Of a stretch of DNA of 64,000 nucleotides, positions 16,269 through 24,968 are shown piece after piece; position 1 is the stretch's first letter; the number at the start of each line of letters is the position of its first letter. The position numbers and the translations under genes are program-made. The DNA is from Micromonospora sp. C28SCA-DRY-2. GTDB taxonomy: Bacteria; Actinomycetota; Actinomycetes; Mycobacteriales; Micromonosporaceae. Location of the stretch: NCBI RefSeq assembly GCF_030519475.1, contig NZ_JAUMKD010000002.1, positions 677,501-741,500 of the forward strand, written 5' to 3'. Under the pieces are notes generated by a model, which was given only the letters and a program-made list of their open reading frames with translations, was not told the DNA's origin and made no database searches.

Positions 16269-17321
16269 TCACATCGTCGCGGTGACCTTCTTGAGCCCGC
16301 GGGGCGCGTCCGGGTCCTCGCCCCGGGCCAGCGCGAGCGCCAGCGCCAGCCGTTGCAGCGGCAGGATGTCCAGCAGCGGCGCGTACCGCTCGTCGACCTC
16401 GGGCACCGCCATCCGGGTCGCGCCGGCCACCTCGGCCGAGCCGACCACCACCACGTCGGCGCGGCGCTCGCCGAGCCGGGGCAGCACCTCGCCCATCGAG
16501 CGCCCGCCCGGCCCGGTGCCGACCACGGCCAGCACCGGCACGTCGGGGTCGGTCATCGCCAGCGGACCGTGCAGCAGGTCGGCGCCGGAGAAGGCGAGCG
16601 CCGGCAGGTAGGAGGTCTCCATCAGCTTCAGCGCCGCCTCCCGGGCGGTCGGGTAGGCGTACCCCCGGCCGGTGGTGACCAGTTGGGCGGCGAACCGGTA
16701 GCGCGGGGCGAGCTGGGCCGGGGTGGGGTCGGCCAGGGTGCGCTCGGCCAGCTCGGGCAGGGCGGCGAGCGCCTCCCGCTCGGCGGCGGGCAGCGCCCCG
16801 TCGCCGGCGCGGATCCCCTCCACCAGCATCAGCAGGGCGAGCAGCTCGGCGGTGTAGGTCTTGGTGGCGGCCACCGCCCGCTCGTGCCCGGCGGCGATGT
16901 CGACGCTCAGCTCGGCGGCACCGGCCAGCGGGGAGTCCGGGGCGTTGGTGACCGCCAGGGTGAGCGCGCCGGAGGCGCGGGCCGTGCGGAGCACCTCGGT
17001 GAGGTCGGGCGAGCCGCCGCTCTGGCTGACCCCGACCACCAGCGCGTCGGAGAGGTCGGGCCGGGCGCCGTAGACGGTGACCGCGCTGGGCGAGGCGAGC
17101 CCGGCCGGCAGGCCGAGCCGGATCTCGGTCAGGTAGGCACCGTAGAGCGCGGCGTGGTCGGAGGTGCCCCGGGCGGTGAACACCACGTGCCGAGGGCGGC
17201 GCTCGGCGATCACGGCCGCCACCCGGGCGACGGCCCCGGCGTGTTCGGCGGAGAGCAACCGGTCGTAGCCGGCCGGCTGCTCGTCGATGTCGGCGGCCAT
17301 CCCGGCCCCTGCACCCGTCAC
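16269..17321 (-). CDS. SIS-domain sugar isomerase/deaminase-like protein
   Basis: A 350-residue protein with two SIS domains: FTARGTSDHAALYGAYL and VGVSQSGGSPD in the first, VTTGRGYAYPTAREAALKLMET in the second. It resembles the isomerase half of GlmS without the glutaminase domain, as in NagB-II/AgaS-type enzymes acting on glucosamine- or galactosamine-6-phosphate. The GTG at 17321, with GGGAGGAG before it, is chosen over a longer frame. Divergent from the TPR gene. The actual sugar is unknown. Confidence 0.85.
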   Translation of the reverse strand: MTGAGAGMAADIDEQPAGYDRLLSAEHAGAVARVAAVIAERRPRHVVFTARGTSDHAALYGAYLTEIRLGLPAGLASPSAVTVYGARPDLSDALVVGVSQSGGSPDLTEVLRTARASGALTLAVTNAPDSPLAGAAELSVDIAAGHERAVAATKTYTAELLALLMLVEGIRAGDGALPAAEREALAALPELAERTLADPTPAQLAPRYRFAAQLVTTGRGYAYPTAREAALKLMETSYLPALAFSGADLLHGPLAMTDPDVPVLAVVGTGPGGRSMGEVLPRLGERRADVVVVGSAEVAGATRMAVPEVDERYAPLLDILPLQRLALALALARGEDPDAPRGLKKVTATM

Positions 17322-17358
17322 GGAAACTCCTCCCACTGCGCGATTGCCGCGCGTTTCC

Positions 17359-17392
17359 TGCTCAGTCTTGCACGTTTGATCTGGCCTGAGCA
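17359..17392. promoter_or_regulatory. TGCTCAG-N20-CTGAGCA dyad between SIS and TPR genes
   Basis: Perfect 7-bp inverted repeat in the divergent promoter region of the SIS gene. Arm spacing (27 bp centre to centre) suits a dimeric DNA-binding protein. It is not the DasR consensus. No cognate regulator is adjacent. Confidence 0.35.
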
Positions 17393-17488
17393 ATCTAACG
17401 AGCAGTAGTGCGCAGATGATCACCACCCCGGTCCAACATCACCTAGGCTTGCCCGACCTCACCGAGCAGAAACGACCGAGAGGACGCC

Positions 17489-19321
17489 GTGTCCGAGGAC
17501 GACCGCCCGCTGCCCGCGGCGGAGGAGCTGGCCCTGGCCCGGCTGGCGCTGGAGGCCGGCGACCTGCCGCACGCCGCCGGCCACCTCGCCGGCGCGCTCG
17601 CCCAAACCCCGACCCTGCCCGAGGTGCACGAGCTGCTGGCCCGGCTCGCCGCCGCCAGCGGGGACGGCGGCGTCGAGCTCTTCCCGCTCGGTCACCGCGT
17701 GTTCGTCGGCGCCGTGGTCGCCCGCGCCCACCTGCTCGCCGCCGCCGGGCAGCCGGCCGAGGGGCTGGACCTGCTGGTCGCCGCCACCGGGCACGTGCCG
17801 GGCACGGACTGGGCCGGAGTGCCCTGGGTGACCGCGCCGGAACTGGCCGAGCGGCTGGACCCGGAGCGGATCGCCCGGATCCTGATGCAGGTCTGCGCCG
17901 TCGCCCCCGACTCGGTGCCGCGGGCCGGCCGGGCGGCGCTGGCGCCGTACCTGACGCTGGCCCGCAACGCGGTCACCGTCCACCCCGAGCACGCCCTGCT
18001 GCTGGGCGCGGCGTCCGCGCTGGCCCGGCGCCTCGACGAGGTCGCGCTGGCGATCCGCTGGGCCGCCCGAGGGGTACGCGCGCAGCCGTCGAAGATCGGC
18101 GAGGTGTGGCTCGGGTACGCGTACCGCAGCGCCGGGCGCACCCGGGAGGCGCTGGCGGCGCTCGGCCGCGCGGTCCAGCACGATCCCGACGACCTCGCCG
18201 TGTACGCGGACATCGCCGGCACGCTGGCCGACCACGGCCGGCTCGACGAGGCGCTGGACTGGATCGACCGGGCGCTGGCCCGGGACCCGACCTTCGACTG
18301 CGCGGTGCACACCGCGCACCGGCTGCGGTTCCAGCGCGACGGCGACGTGGCGCACCTGGTCGCGCTCGCCGACTTCGTCCGGGAGCACCCGGACGACTCG
18401 CACGAGCACGCCGACCTGGCCGAGTGCTGCCGGAGCCGGCCCTGGCTGGGGCAGGTCACCCCGGCCGGCGGGGCGGTGGTGGACGCGCTGCGGCTGGCCG
18501 CCGCCGGCGACCACGACGCCCCCGGCGCCGCCGTACGGCTGGACACCCCGGCGCCGCCGAGCGCCATGCGTACCGCCGCGGCGGCCGCGCCCGGGCTGCG
18601 GGTCGAGGTGGCCGACGTGGCCGGGCCGGACCCGCGCGAACCCCGCCGGGCCGAGACCCGGCAGCTCTGGCGCTACGACGGCACGACCGCCGCGCCCGCG
18701 GTGCCGGCGCCCTCGACGGAGGCGGCGGACCGGCTCCGCCAGCTCGCCCACCCGGCCTGGCCGCACCCGCCAGCGGCCTACGACGCGGCGGTCGGCCTGG
18801 CCACCGTGGAGCTGCCCGACCTGCTCGGTCTGCTGGTGCACCCGCCCGAGCCGCCGGCCACCGCACTCGGCCGGGTGCTGGGCGGGCAGGACCCTTCGCT
18901 CTGGGTGCGCTGCGTGCAGGTGTGGGCCTGCCTGGGCCTGCTGCACCACCGCACCGACGAGCCGTGGCCGGAGTCCACCCGGCGTCAGGTGCTGCTCGAC
19001 CTGGTCTGGGGTGTTGAGGACTGGATCACCGAGGCGGCGCTGTTCGCCCTGGTCACCGCCGCCTGGGTGGACCCGCGGGTACGCCCGGACGTGGCAGCGG
19101 TGGTGGCCGAGCGGCTGGCCGACGTGGCGGCGGTGGCCCGGCTGCGCCCGGTGCCGATCGCCACCTCCCTGGCCCACCTGGCCCTGGCCACCCCGGCGCT
19201 GGACCGGGACACGGCGGCCCTCGCCACCACCCTGCTCACCGCCCGCACCGGCCTCCCCCGCCCCCGCAACCCCCTCCGCCGCCTCTGGCGCCGCCTAACC
19301 GCCCCCCTCCGCCACCCCTAA
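17489..19321 (+). CDS. tetratricopeptide-repeat protein
   Basis: A 610-residue cytoplasmic protein. TPR-like helical repeats cover residues about 10-60 and 150-300, the clearest being EVWLGYAYRSAGRTREALAALGRAVQHDPDD and the following unit (DEALDWIDRALARDP). The C-terminal half is helical, Ala/Leu-rich and without a known domain. It is likely a scaffold; no partner is evident. GTG start with GAGAGGA upstream. The last 60 bases are extremely C-rich and encode an Arg/Pro-rich tail. Confidence 0.8.
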   Translation: MSEDDRPLPAAEELALARLALEAGDLPHAAGHLAGALAQTPTLPEVHELLARLAAASGDGGVELFPLGHRVFVGAVVARAHLLAAAGQPAEGLDLLVAATGHVPGTDWAGVPWVTAPELAERLDPERIARILMQVCAVAPDSVPRAGRAALAPYLTLARNAVTVHPEHALLLGAASALARRLDEVALAIRWAARGVRAQPSKIGEVWLGYAYRSAGRTREALAALGRAVQHDPDDLAVYADIAGTLADHGRLDEALDWIDRALARDPTFDCAVHTAHRLRFQRDGDVAHLVALADFVREHPDDSHEHADLAECCRSRPWLGQVTPAGGAVVDALRLAAAGDHDAPGAAVRLDTPAPPSAMRTAAAAAPGLRVEVADVAGPDPREPRRAETRQLWRYDGTTAAPAVPAPSTEAADRLRQLAHPAWPHPPAAYDAAVGLATVELPDLLGLLVHPPEPPATALGRVLGGQDPSLWVRCVQVWACLGLLHHRTDEPWPESTRRQVLLDLVWGVEDWITEAALFALVTAAWVDPRVRPDVAAVVAERLADVAAVARLRPVPIATSLAHLALATPALDRDTAALATTLLTARTGLPRPRNPLRRLWRRLTAPLRHP

Positions 19322-19329
19322 CCCCACCC
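19302..19329 (-). other. G-quadruplex-type sequence between convergent genes
   Basis: On the minus strand four G-runs of three to six bases are separated by loops of one to seven (GGGTGGGGTTAGGGG then TGGCGGA and GGGGGG). It spans the stop codon of the TPR gene, 35 bp from the end of the MFS gene. It could act as a transcription roadblock; folding is a prediction. Confidence 0.45.
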
Positions 19330-19363
19330 GGCACCACCCCACCCGCCCCGCGGGGCTGGGGGG

Positions 19364-20956
19364 TTAGGCGACGGGGGCTTTGCCGAGGGCGGTTTCGGGC
19401 TGGTCGTCGCCGGCGCCCTGGCGTGCCGGGGCGTCGTTGGCGGTGCGCAGTGGGATCTCCTTGATGAACCAGGCCAGCACCGGCACCGCCACGGTGAACA
19501 GCACCGCCCACCAGAAGACGTGCGAGATGGCGTCGGCGAGGCCGCCGAGCACCAGCTCGCGGGCCTCCGCCGGCAGCTGCTTGAGCTGGGCCAGGTCCAT
19601 ACCGACCCCGGCCTCGCCACCGCCGCCGGTGACGGCGCCGCCGGCCGGGGAGTCGGCCAGCCGGTTGGCGAAGATCGCGCCGAACAGCGAGATGCCGAAC
19701 GAGCCGCCGATCGAGCGGAAGAAGGTGGCCGCGCCGCTGGCCGCGCCGAGGTCCTTCTGCTCCACGCTGTTCTGCGCGATCAGCATCGAGGTCTGCATGA
19801 GGAAGCCCATGCCGACGCCGAGCACGACCATGTAGAGCGACGACTCCAGCTTGCTGGTGTGCACGTCGAGCAGGGTCAGCAGCGCCATGCCCGCTGCCAT
19901 CACCGCACCACCGATGATCGGGTAGCTGCGGTAGCGCCCGGTCCGGGTGATCGCCCGGCCGATCAGCAACGAGACCACCAGCATGCCGAACATCAGCGGG
20001 AGCAGCAGCAACCCGGAGTTGGTCGCCGAGGCGCCCTGCACGGTCTGCTGGTACAGCGGCAGGAAGTTCATCGCGCCGAACATCGCGAAGCCGAGCAGGA
20101 AGCCGATCACCGAGATCAGCGCGAAGTTGCGGTTGGCGAAGAGACCCAGCGGCAGGATCGGCTCGGCGGCCCGCCGCTCGACCAGGCCGAAGACCACCAG
20201 CGCCAGGACGGCGAGCACGGCCAGGCCGAGGATCTGCGGCGAGGTCCAGTCGTATTCGTTGCCACCCCAGGTGGTGATCAGCACGATCGCGGTGATGCCG
20301 ACCGACAGCAGGGCCGCCCCGAGCCAGTCGATCCGGTGCTCGGTGCGGTACTTCGGCAGGTGCATGGTGGTGGCGAGGACCAGCAGCGCGATGCCGCCCA
20401 GCGGCAGGTTGACGTAGAACGCCCAGCGCCAGGAGAGGTGGTCGGTGATGAAGCCGCCGACCAGCGGGCCGGCCACCATGGCGATCGCCATGATGCCGGC
20501 GATCATGCCCTGGTAGCGGCCCCGCTCCCGGGGCGGCACCAGGTCACCGATGATCGCCATCACGCCGACCATCAGGCCGCCGGCGCCGAGGCCCTGGACG
20601 GCCCGGAAGGCGATCAGCTCGACCATGCCGTCGCCCGGACCGCCGAACATCTCGGAGCCGGCCATGCCGCAGAGCGCCGAACCGACCAGGAAGATCACCA
20701 CGGAGGTGAGGAAGACCGACTTGCGGCCGTAGAGGTCACCGAGCTTCCCCCAGATCGGGGTGGAGACGGTGGTGCCCAGCACGTACGCGGTGACCACCCA
20801 GGTGAAGTGGTCCAGCCCGCCGAACTCGCCCACGATCCGCGGCAGCGCGGTGCTGACGATCATGTTGTCGAGCATCGCCAGCATCATGGCGATCATCAGG
20901 CCGAAGAGCACGACCCGTACGTTGGGTCGTCGCACGGCCTGGGTGGCCTGAGTCAT
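19364..20956 (-). CDS. MFS efflux transporter, DHA2 (EmrB/QacA) family
   Basis: A 530-residue, 14-helix drug:H+ antiporter. Motif C-like PLVGGFITDHLSWRWAFYVNLP near residues 150-175 and the motif A region GKLGDLYGRKSVF near residue 73 are both clear. A TetR gene is divergent and an operator-like palindrome lies between, a common arrangement for antibiotic or biocide exporters that are induced by their substrate. The ATG at 20956 has GGGGGGAG upstream; a frame 27 bp longer is possible. Substrates unknown. Confidence 0.9.
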   Translation of the reverse strand: MTQATQAVRRPNVRVVLFGLMIAMMLAMLDNMIVSTALPRIVGEFGGLDHFTWVVTAYVLGTTVSTPIWGKLGDLYGRKSVFLTSVVIFLVGSALCGMAGSEMFGGPGDGMVELIAFRAVQGLGAGGLMVGVMAIIGDLVPPRERGRYQGMIAGIMAIAMVAGPLVGGFITDHLSWRWAFYVNLPLGGIALLVLATTMHLPKYRTEHRIDWLGAALLSVGITAIVLITTWGGNEYDWTSPQILGLAVLAVLALVVFGLVERRAAEPILPLGLFANRNFALISVIGFLLGFAMFGAMNFLPLYQQTVQGASATNSGLLLLPLMFGMLVVSLLIGRAITRTGRYRSYPIIGGAVMAAGMALLTLLDVHTSKLESSLYMVVLGVGMGFLMQTSMLIAQNSVEQKDLGAASGAATFFRSIGGSFGISLFGAIFANRLADSPAGGAVTGGGGEAGVGMDLAQLKQLPAEARELVLGGLADAISHVFWWAVLFTVAVPVLAWFIKEIPLRTANDAPARQGAGDDQPETALGKAPVA

Positions 20957-20983
20957 GGGTAAGCTCCCCCCGAGAAGTGACAC

Positions 20984-21029
20984 ACTTACTTGCCGACCGG
21001 CTAGCTACCTTACTAGCCGGACGGTAAGT
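20984..21029. promoter_or_regulatory. TetR-type operator, inverted repeat
   Basis: Imperfect palindrome with half-sites ACTTAC...CCGGCTAG (20984-21004) and CTAGCCGG...GTAAGT (21013-21029), lying 27 bp before the MFS start and 38 bp before the TetR start. It covers the probable promoters of both divergent genes, so one repressor could control both. Confidence 0.65.
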
Positions 21030-21067
21030 TGGGTACGGCAAGCGGTCAAGCGGATTGGGGTGTGTGG

Positions 21068-21649
21068 GTGAGGGAGAGCACAGGCGGCACGCGGGAGCGG
21101 ATCAAGGCCGTCGCACTGGAGCTCTTCACCGAGCAGGGGTACGAGAAGACCTCGCTGCGGGAGATCGCCGAGCGGCTCAACGTGACCAAGGCGGCGCTCT
21201 ACTACCACTTCAAGAGCAAGGACGAGATCGTCAGCAGCTTCGTCGAGGACCGGCTGGAGCTGATGGACGAGCTGGTCGCCTGGGCCGAGGCGCAGCCCGC
21301 CACCCAGGAGACCCGGCGCGCCCTGATCGCCCGCTACGCCGACGCGATGTTCGCCAGCGAGCAGCCCTCGGTGATGCGGTTCTTCGAGCAGAACCAGACG
21401 GTGCTCAAGAGCCTCGCCGCCGGGCAGCAGATGCGCGGCCGGATGCTGAAGCTGGCCGAGGCGCTCTTCCGGGGTGACGACTCACCGTCGGCGCAGCTGC
21501 GCGCGGCGCTGTCGCTCTTCGCCGTGCACTCCAGCTGGTTCGCCGTCCGGACCCCGCACATCACCGACGAGGAGCGGCGGCGGATCGCCCTGGAGGTGGC
21601 CGACGAGCTGCTCGCCCCCATCGGCGGGCCGGCCGAACCGGCCCGGTAG
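21068..21649 (+). CDS. TetR-family transcriptional repressor
   Basis: A 193-residue regulator. The helix-turn-helix covers residues about 25-48 (KTSLREIAERLNVTKAALYYHF), followed by a mostly helical ligand-binding domain. It is divergent from the DHA2 efflux gene, its likely target, and probably represses its own gene as well through the palindrome between them. GTG at 21068 chosen; GTG at 21062 is equally possible. Confidence 0.88.
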   Translation: MRESTGGTRERIKAVALELFTEQGYEKTSLREIAERLNVTKAALYYHFKSKDEIVSSFVEDRLELMDELVAWAEAQPATQETRRALIARYADAMFASEQPSVMRFFEQNQTVLKSLAAGQQMRGRMLKLAEALFRGDDSPSAQLRAALSLFAVHSSWFAVRTPHITDEERRRIALEVADELLAPIGGPAEPAR

Positions 21650-21691
21650 CCCCTCGGGCGGGTGGGCCGTGGGCGGCTCGGTCAGCCCGGA

Positions 21692-22204
21692 TCAGCCGGC
21701 CGGGGTGAGGTCGAGCCGCAGCCCGAGCAGCTCCACGCCGGGCACCGGCGACCAGTCCAGCTCCGGCGTCCGGACGAAGCCGCGCCGCTGGTAGAGGCGG
21801 TGGGCGGTGGCGGCGAAGCCGCTGCGGACGCAGATCACCACGGCCGAGCAGCCCAGCTCGGTGGCGCGCGCCACGCAGGCGTCGACCAGGGCCGCCCCGA
21901 CGCCCCGCCCCTGGGCGGCCGGGTCCACGGCGAGCATCCGGAACTCCGCCTCGCCCGCGGCGGACAGCTCGGCGTACCGGGTGCCGGGCAGCACGAAGGT
22001 CACCGAACCGAGCGTCTCGCCGGTGGCCTCGTCCACGGCGACCAGCACCTCGCCGTGCTCCGCCCGGGTCGCCACGTCGGCCAGCGTCGCGGCGTAGCCG
22101 TGCTCCCCCTTGAGCTGCCCGTCCGCCTCGTACGCGGCCACCGTCAGCCGGGCCACCGCCGGGAAGTCGGCCGGGGTGGCCCGGCGGACCAGCAGGCCGC
22201 TCAA
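21692..22204 (-). CDS. GNAT family N-acetyltransferase
   Basis: A 170-residue protein with the acetyl-CoA-binding stretch MLAVDPAAQGRGVGAALVDAC near residue 91. Substrate not identifiable. Its ATG overlaps the stop of the TB7.3-like gene (ATGA), so the two are translationally coupled. In related organisms such GNAT genes sit at the same place. Confidence 0.86.
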   Translation of the reverse strand: MSGLLVRRATPADFPAVARLTVAAYEADGQLKGEHGYAATLADVATRAEHGEVLVAVDEATGETLGSVTFVLPGTRYAELSAAGEAEFRMLAVDPAAQGRGVGAALVDACVARATELGCSAVVICVRSGFAATAHRLYQRRGFVRTPELDWSPVPGVELLGLRLDLTPAG

Positions 22205-22416
22205 TCGATCACCGCGATCAGGTCGCCGTCCTGCACCACGTCACCCTCGTTCACGGCGAGCTGACGCACCACGCCGTCGGACTCCGCCACGACCGGGATC
22301 TCCATCTTCATCGACTCCAGGATCACCAGGGTGTCCCCCTCGGACACGGTGTCCCCGGCGGACGCGACGACCTTCCAGACGTTCGCCACCATCTCGGCGC
22401 GGATCTCCTCGGCCAT
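22201..22416 (-). CDS. TB7.3-like biotin/lipoyl attachment protein
   Basis: A 71-residue single-domain carrier with the biotinylation motif ESMKMEIP, Lys37 being the expected modified residue. Size and context match M. tuberculosis TB7.3 (Rv3221c), a biotinylated protein beside the rshA/sigH locus. It may serve an acyl-CoA carboxylase encoded elsewhere. GGAGGG upstream of the ATG. Coupled to the GNAT gene by an ATGA overlap. Confidence 0.93.
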   Translation of the reverse strand: MAEEIRAEMVANVWKVVASAGDTVSEGDTLVILESMKMEIPVVAESDGVVRQLAVNEGDVVQDGDLIAVID

Positions 22417-22668
22417 CTCCGGCCCTCCCTCTCACGGGTTACCTGCCGACGTATCCAATCATGAGCCGGGGCACCGGCGGGCGGGGAGCGGCGGGCGGGA
22501 GACGGCGGGGCGGCGGGCGGCGGGGCGTACCGCTGCCGCCCCGGGCGACGACGGCGGGTGCCCGCCGCACTAGCATCAGCAGGTCGGACCTGGCGCCGGG
22601 CGGACCGGTGCGTGCACCGGCGCCGAGGTCGTGCGCAGGCGGATCCGACCATCACGAGGAGGTCACCC

Positions 22669-22743
22669 ATGGCGAAGAAGGCCCGGAAGAAGAAGGCCCG
22701 CAAGAAGAGCAACGCCAACCACGGCAAGCGCCCCAACTCCTGA
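22669..22743 (+). CDS. ribosomal protein bL37 (24 residues)
   Basis: A tiny, very basic protein: MAKKARKKKARKKS then NANHGKRPNS. This closely matches the mycobacterial ribosomal protein bL37, which was found by cryo-EM of the large subunit and shares ANHGKRPN. AGGAGG lies eight bases before the ATG. It stands alone between TB7.3 (divergent) and rsrA (convergent), with its own strong terminator. High Lys/Arg content and the conserved end make the call fairly certain. Confidence 0.88.
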   Translation: MAKKARKKKARKKSNANHGKRPNS

Positions 22744-22749
22744 GGCGCC

Positions 22750-22836
22750 CGCCGGACGGCGTCCGGCGACGAACCCCACCGGCGGATGCCGGAGACACCG
22801 GTGGCCCGGGTCGGTCTCGACCCGGGCCACCGGTTT
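22750..22836. terminator. double hairpin, bidirectional terminator between bL37 and rsrA
   Basis: First, a perfect 8-bp stem CGCCGGAC / GTCCGGCG with a three-base loop (22750-22768). Second, a perfect 17-bp stem from ACCGGTGGCCCGGG to its complement (22797-22834) with a four-base loop and TTTT at 22833-22836 on the plus strand. The second serves bL37 and probably also the rsrA operon from the other side. Confidence 0.88.
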
Positions 22837-22853
22837 TCGTCGTCACGCCGCGC

Positions 22854-23141
22854 TCAGTCGGTCAGTTCCCGCGACTCGCTGCTCTCGAAGACCACCAGCT
22901 CGGAGATCCGGACCCGGAGCCGCTCGCGCAGCTGCTCGGGTGCCGTCTCGTTGCCGCAGCACCGGGCGACCAGCGCCCTGACCTCCTGCTCGATGCCGTA
23001 CTCGCGCAGGCAGGGGCCACACTCGTCGAGGTGGTAGCGGATCAGCGTGCGCCGCTCCTCGGCGCACTCGAGGTCGAGGTAGAGGTAGACCTCCTCGAGC
23101 ACCTCGCGGCAGTCCGTCTCGTGCGGCTTCCCACAGCTCAC
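22854..23141 (-). CDS. rsrA: anti-sigma factor RsrA, redox-sensing zinc protein
   Basis: A 95-residue ZAS-family protein. Cys11, His37, Cys41 and Cys44 match the zinc ligands and redox switch known from S. coelicolor RsrA, at the same residue numbers as I recall; the motif reads HLDECGPC. When reduced and zinc-bound it holds SigR inactive; disulfide formation releases it. The GTG lies one base after the sigR stop, so the genes are coupled. M. tuberculosis counterpart: rshA. Confidence 0.95.
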   Translation of the reverse strand: MSCGKPHETDCREVLEEVYLYLDLECAEERRTLIRYHLDECGPCLREYGIEQEVRALVARCCGNETAPEQLRERLRVRISELVVFESSESRELTD

Positions 23142-23142
23142 G

Positions 23143-23964
23143 TCACACCTCCCGGCCGGCGGCAGCGGTCGAGCCCTTCGACGACGAGGCGGAGCTGAAG
23201 CCCCGCTCGGCCGCGTACTGCTCGAGCAGCTTGCGCAGGTTACGACGGCCGCGGTGCAGCCGCGACATCACCGTGCCGATCGGCGTGCCCATGATGTCGG
23301 CGACCTCCTTGTAGGAGAAGCCCTCGACGTCGGTGAGGTAGACCGCCAGGCGGAACTCCTCGGGCAACTGCTGGAGGGCCTCCTTGACGTCGCTGTCCGG
23401 CAGCCGGTCCAGCGCCTCGGTCTCGGCCGAGCGCAGCCCGCTGGAGGTGTGCGACTCGGCCTCGGCGAGCTGCCAGTCGGTGATCTCCTCGGTCGGCGCC
23501 TGGATCGGCTGGCGCTGCCGCTTGCGGTAGGAGTTGATGTAGGTGTTGGTCAGGATCCGGTAGAGCCAGGCCTTCAGGTTGGTGCCCTGCTCGAACTGGT
23601 GGAAGGCGGCGTACGCCTTCAGGTAGGTCTCCTGGACCAGGTCCTCGGCATCCGCCGGGTTGCGGGTCATCCGCAGCCCGGCAGCGTAGAGCTGATCGAC
23701 GAAGGGCATCGCGTCCCGCTCGAAGCGGGCCCTGCGCTCGTCCGTCTTCTCGGTGGTCAACCGCACATCCCCTCGCGTCGGATGCTTTCCCGCCGAGGAT
23801 ACGCGTCCGGAGGAGGTGGCAGATCCACTTCCGTCGGGTGTGCTGGTGCTCACCACCGCACCGGCCGGCGGCACCGCCGCGGGCCAGTCCGGACCGTCCA
23901 GCAGTCGACGCACCCGCCGTGCTTCCCGGTCGTCCCGTTCCCGGGCCCGTGTCTCGGTCGGCAC
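23143..23964 (-). CDS. sigR: ECF sigma factor SigR/SigH, with long and short start sites
   Basis: The short form (GTG at 23766, 207 residues) holds sigma region 2 ([17 protein letters not shown]) and region 4 ([23 protein letters not shown]). A GTG at 23964 gives a 273-residue form with a 66-residue N-terminal extension and has a better ribosome binding site (AGGGGGGTGA). S. coelicolor SigR also has a longer, unstable isoform made from an autoregulated upstream promoter. Here the SigR-type promoter at 24004-24030 would allow the same. The protein directs thiol-stress genes and is held by RsrA. Confidence 0.94.
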   Translation of the reverse strand: MPTETRARERDDREARRVRRLLDGPDWPAAVPPAGAVVSTSTPDGSGSATSSGRVSSAGKHPTRGDVRLTTEKTDERRARFERDAMPFVDQLYAAGLRMTRNPADAEDLVQETYLKAYAAFHQFEQGTNLKAWLYRILTNTYINSYRKRQRQPIQAPTEEITDWQLAEAESHTSSGLRSAETEALDRLPDSDVKEALQQLPEEFRLAVYLTDVEGFSYKEVADIMGTPIGTVMSRLHRGRRNLRKLLEQYAAERGFSSASSSKGSTAAAGREV

Positions 23965-24003
23965 CGGTCACCCCCCTCGCCAGAAATGTCGTCCGGGGGG
24001 TGC

Positions 24004-24030
24004 AACGCGAACCGCCGGCCCGATCATTCC
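24004..24030 (-). promoter_or_regulatory. SigR-type promoter of sigR
   Basis: GGAAT (complement of 24026-24030), 19 bases, then GTT (complement of 24004-24006), matching the SigR/SigH promoter type GGAAT-N18/19-GTT. Transcription would begin near 23997, 33 bases before the long sigR start. It implies positive autoregulation. Confidence 0.7.
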
Positions 24031-24044
24031 GGCTCCGGTCCCCG

Positions 24045-24088
24045 TTCCTGGTCCCGGCCCCGGTCGGGACCGGCGCTGGGACCAGGAA
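24045..24088 (-). terminator. nested hairpin after the alpha/beta hydrolase gene
   Basis: Perfect 11-bp arms TTCCTGGTCCC / GGGACCAGGAA (24045-24055, 24078-24088) with an inner CCGGTC/GACCGG stem. It lies downstream of the gene ending at 24200 and just before the sigR promoter, separating the two transcription units. Confidence 0.65.
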
Positions 24089-24199
24089 GGGCCTGGGAGG
24101 ACCGGTGCCGCCGCCCGAACCGGGCGAACGGCACCAACCGGTGCAACGACCCGGCTCCGCCGACGGAAACGGCCCGTCCGGCGTGCCGGGCTGGTCCGG

Positions 24200-24814
24200 T
24201 CAGGTCCGCGCCCAGCCCCGCTCGCGCAGCCAGGCGAGCACCACGGCCGCCGTGCCGGCGGGATCGCCGCGCAGGTCGTGCCGCTCCCCGGGGCGGGTCA
24301 CCACGCGCACCGCCGGCCCCGGCTCGGGCACGCCGAACGGGTCGCGGTCGCCGTTGACCACCAGCGTCGGCAGGCCGGTCGCCAGCTCCGCCGCCCGGGA
24401 CCGCTCCGGCCGGCCGGGCGGGTGCAGCGGAAACGCCAGCGCCAGCACGCCGGCGGCGGCCACCGCCCGGGCGGTGCGGCAGGCTACCCGAGCGCCGCTG
24501 GACCGGCCACCCACCAGCAGCGGTACGCCCGGATGCCGGCTCCGCAGCACGGTCAGCACCGCCGTCCACGCCTCGTCGAGGTGCCCGGCCGGGGCGGGCG
24601 CGCGGCGGCCGGCGACCCGGTAGGGCTGGGTCACCCGGGACACCACCAGCCCGGCGCCCACCGCCGCGTCCCGGACCGCCAGCAGGTCCGGTGCGTCGAC
24701 GCCGCCGCCGGCGCCGTGCCCGAGCACCAGCAGGGCGACCGGCGGGCCGGCGGGCAGGTCGGTGCCCACCCGGGCGGCACCCCGGGGCGTGGCGATGTCG
24801 TCGCTGGTCGGCAC
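24200..24814 (-). CDS. KANL3/Tex30-type alpha/beta hydrolase
   Basis: A 204-residue hydrolase-fold protein. LVLGHGAGGG follows strand one; the nucleophile elbow is GGRSSGAR; VNGDRDPFGVP precedes the probable acid, and GERHDLRG holds the His. These match the small Tex30/KANL3 group, whose bacterial function is not known. GTG at 24814 is chosen since the conserved part starts soon after; the frame is open 72 bases further upstream. No operon partner. Confidence 0.75.
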   Translation of the reverse strand: MPTSDDIATPRGAARVGTDLPAGPPVALLVLGHGAGGGVDAPDLLAVRDAAVGAGLVVSRVTQPYRVAGRRAPAPAGHLDEAWTAVLTVLRSRHPGVPLLVGGRSSGARVACRTARAVAAAGVLALAFPLHPPGRPERSRAAELATGLPTLVVNGDRDPFGVPEPGPAVRVVTRPGERHDLRGDPAGTAAVVLAWLRERGWART

Positions 24815-24968
24815 CGGTTCATTCTGCGCCCCGGTCCGCCCGGCGGCGGTGGCGGTGATCGGGTCGACCCCGATGGTGCCCGCCACGCTCCCCGCCCGAC
24901 CCGCTCGACGGCACGACGAACGACCGACCCGTGCGGCACGGGCCGGTCGCGGTCGGGTCAGTCGGCGG

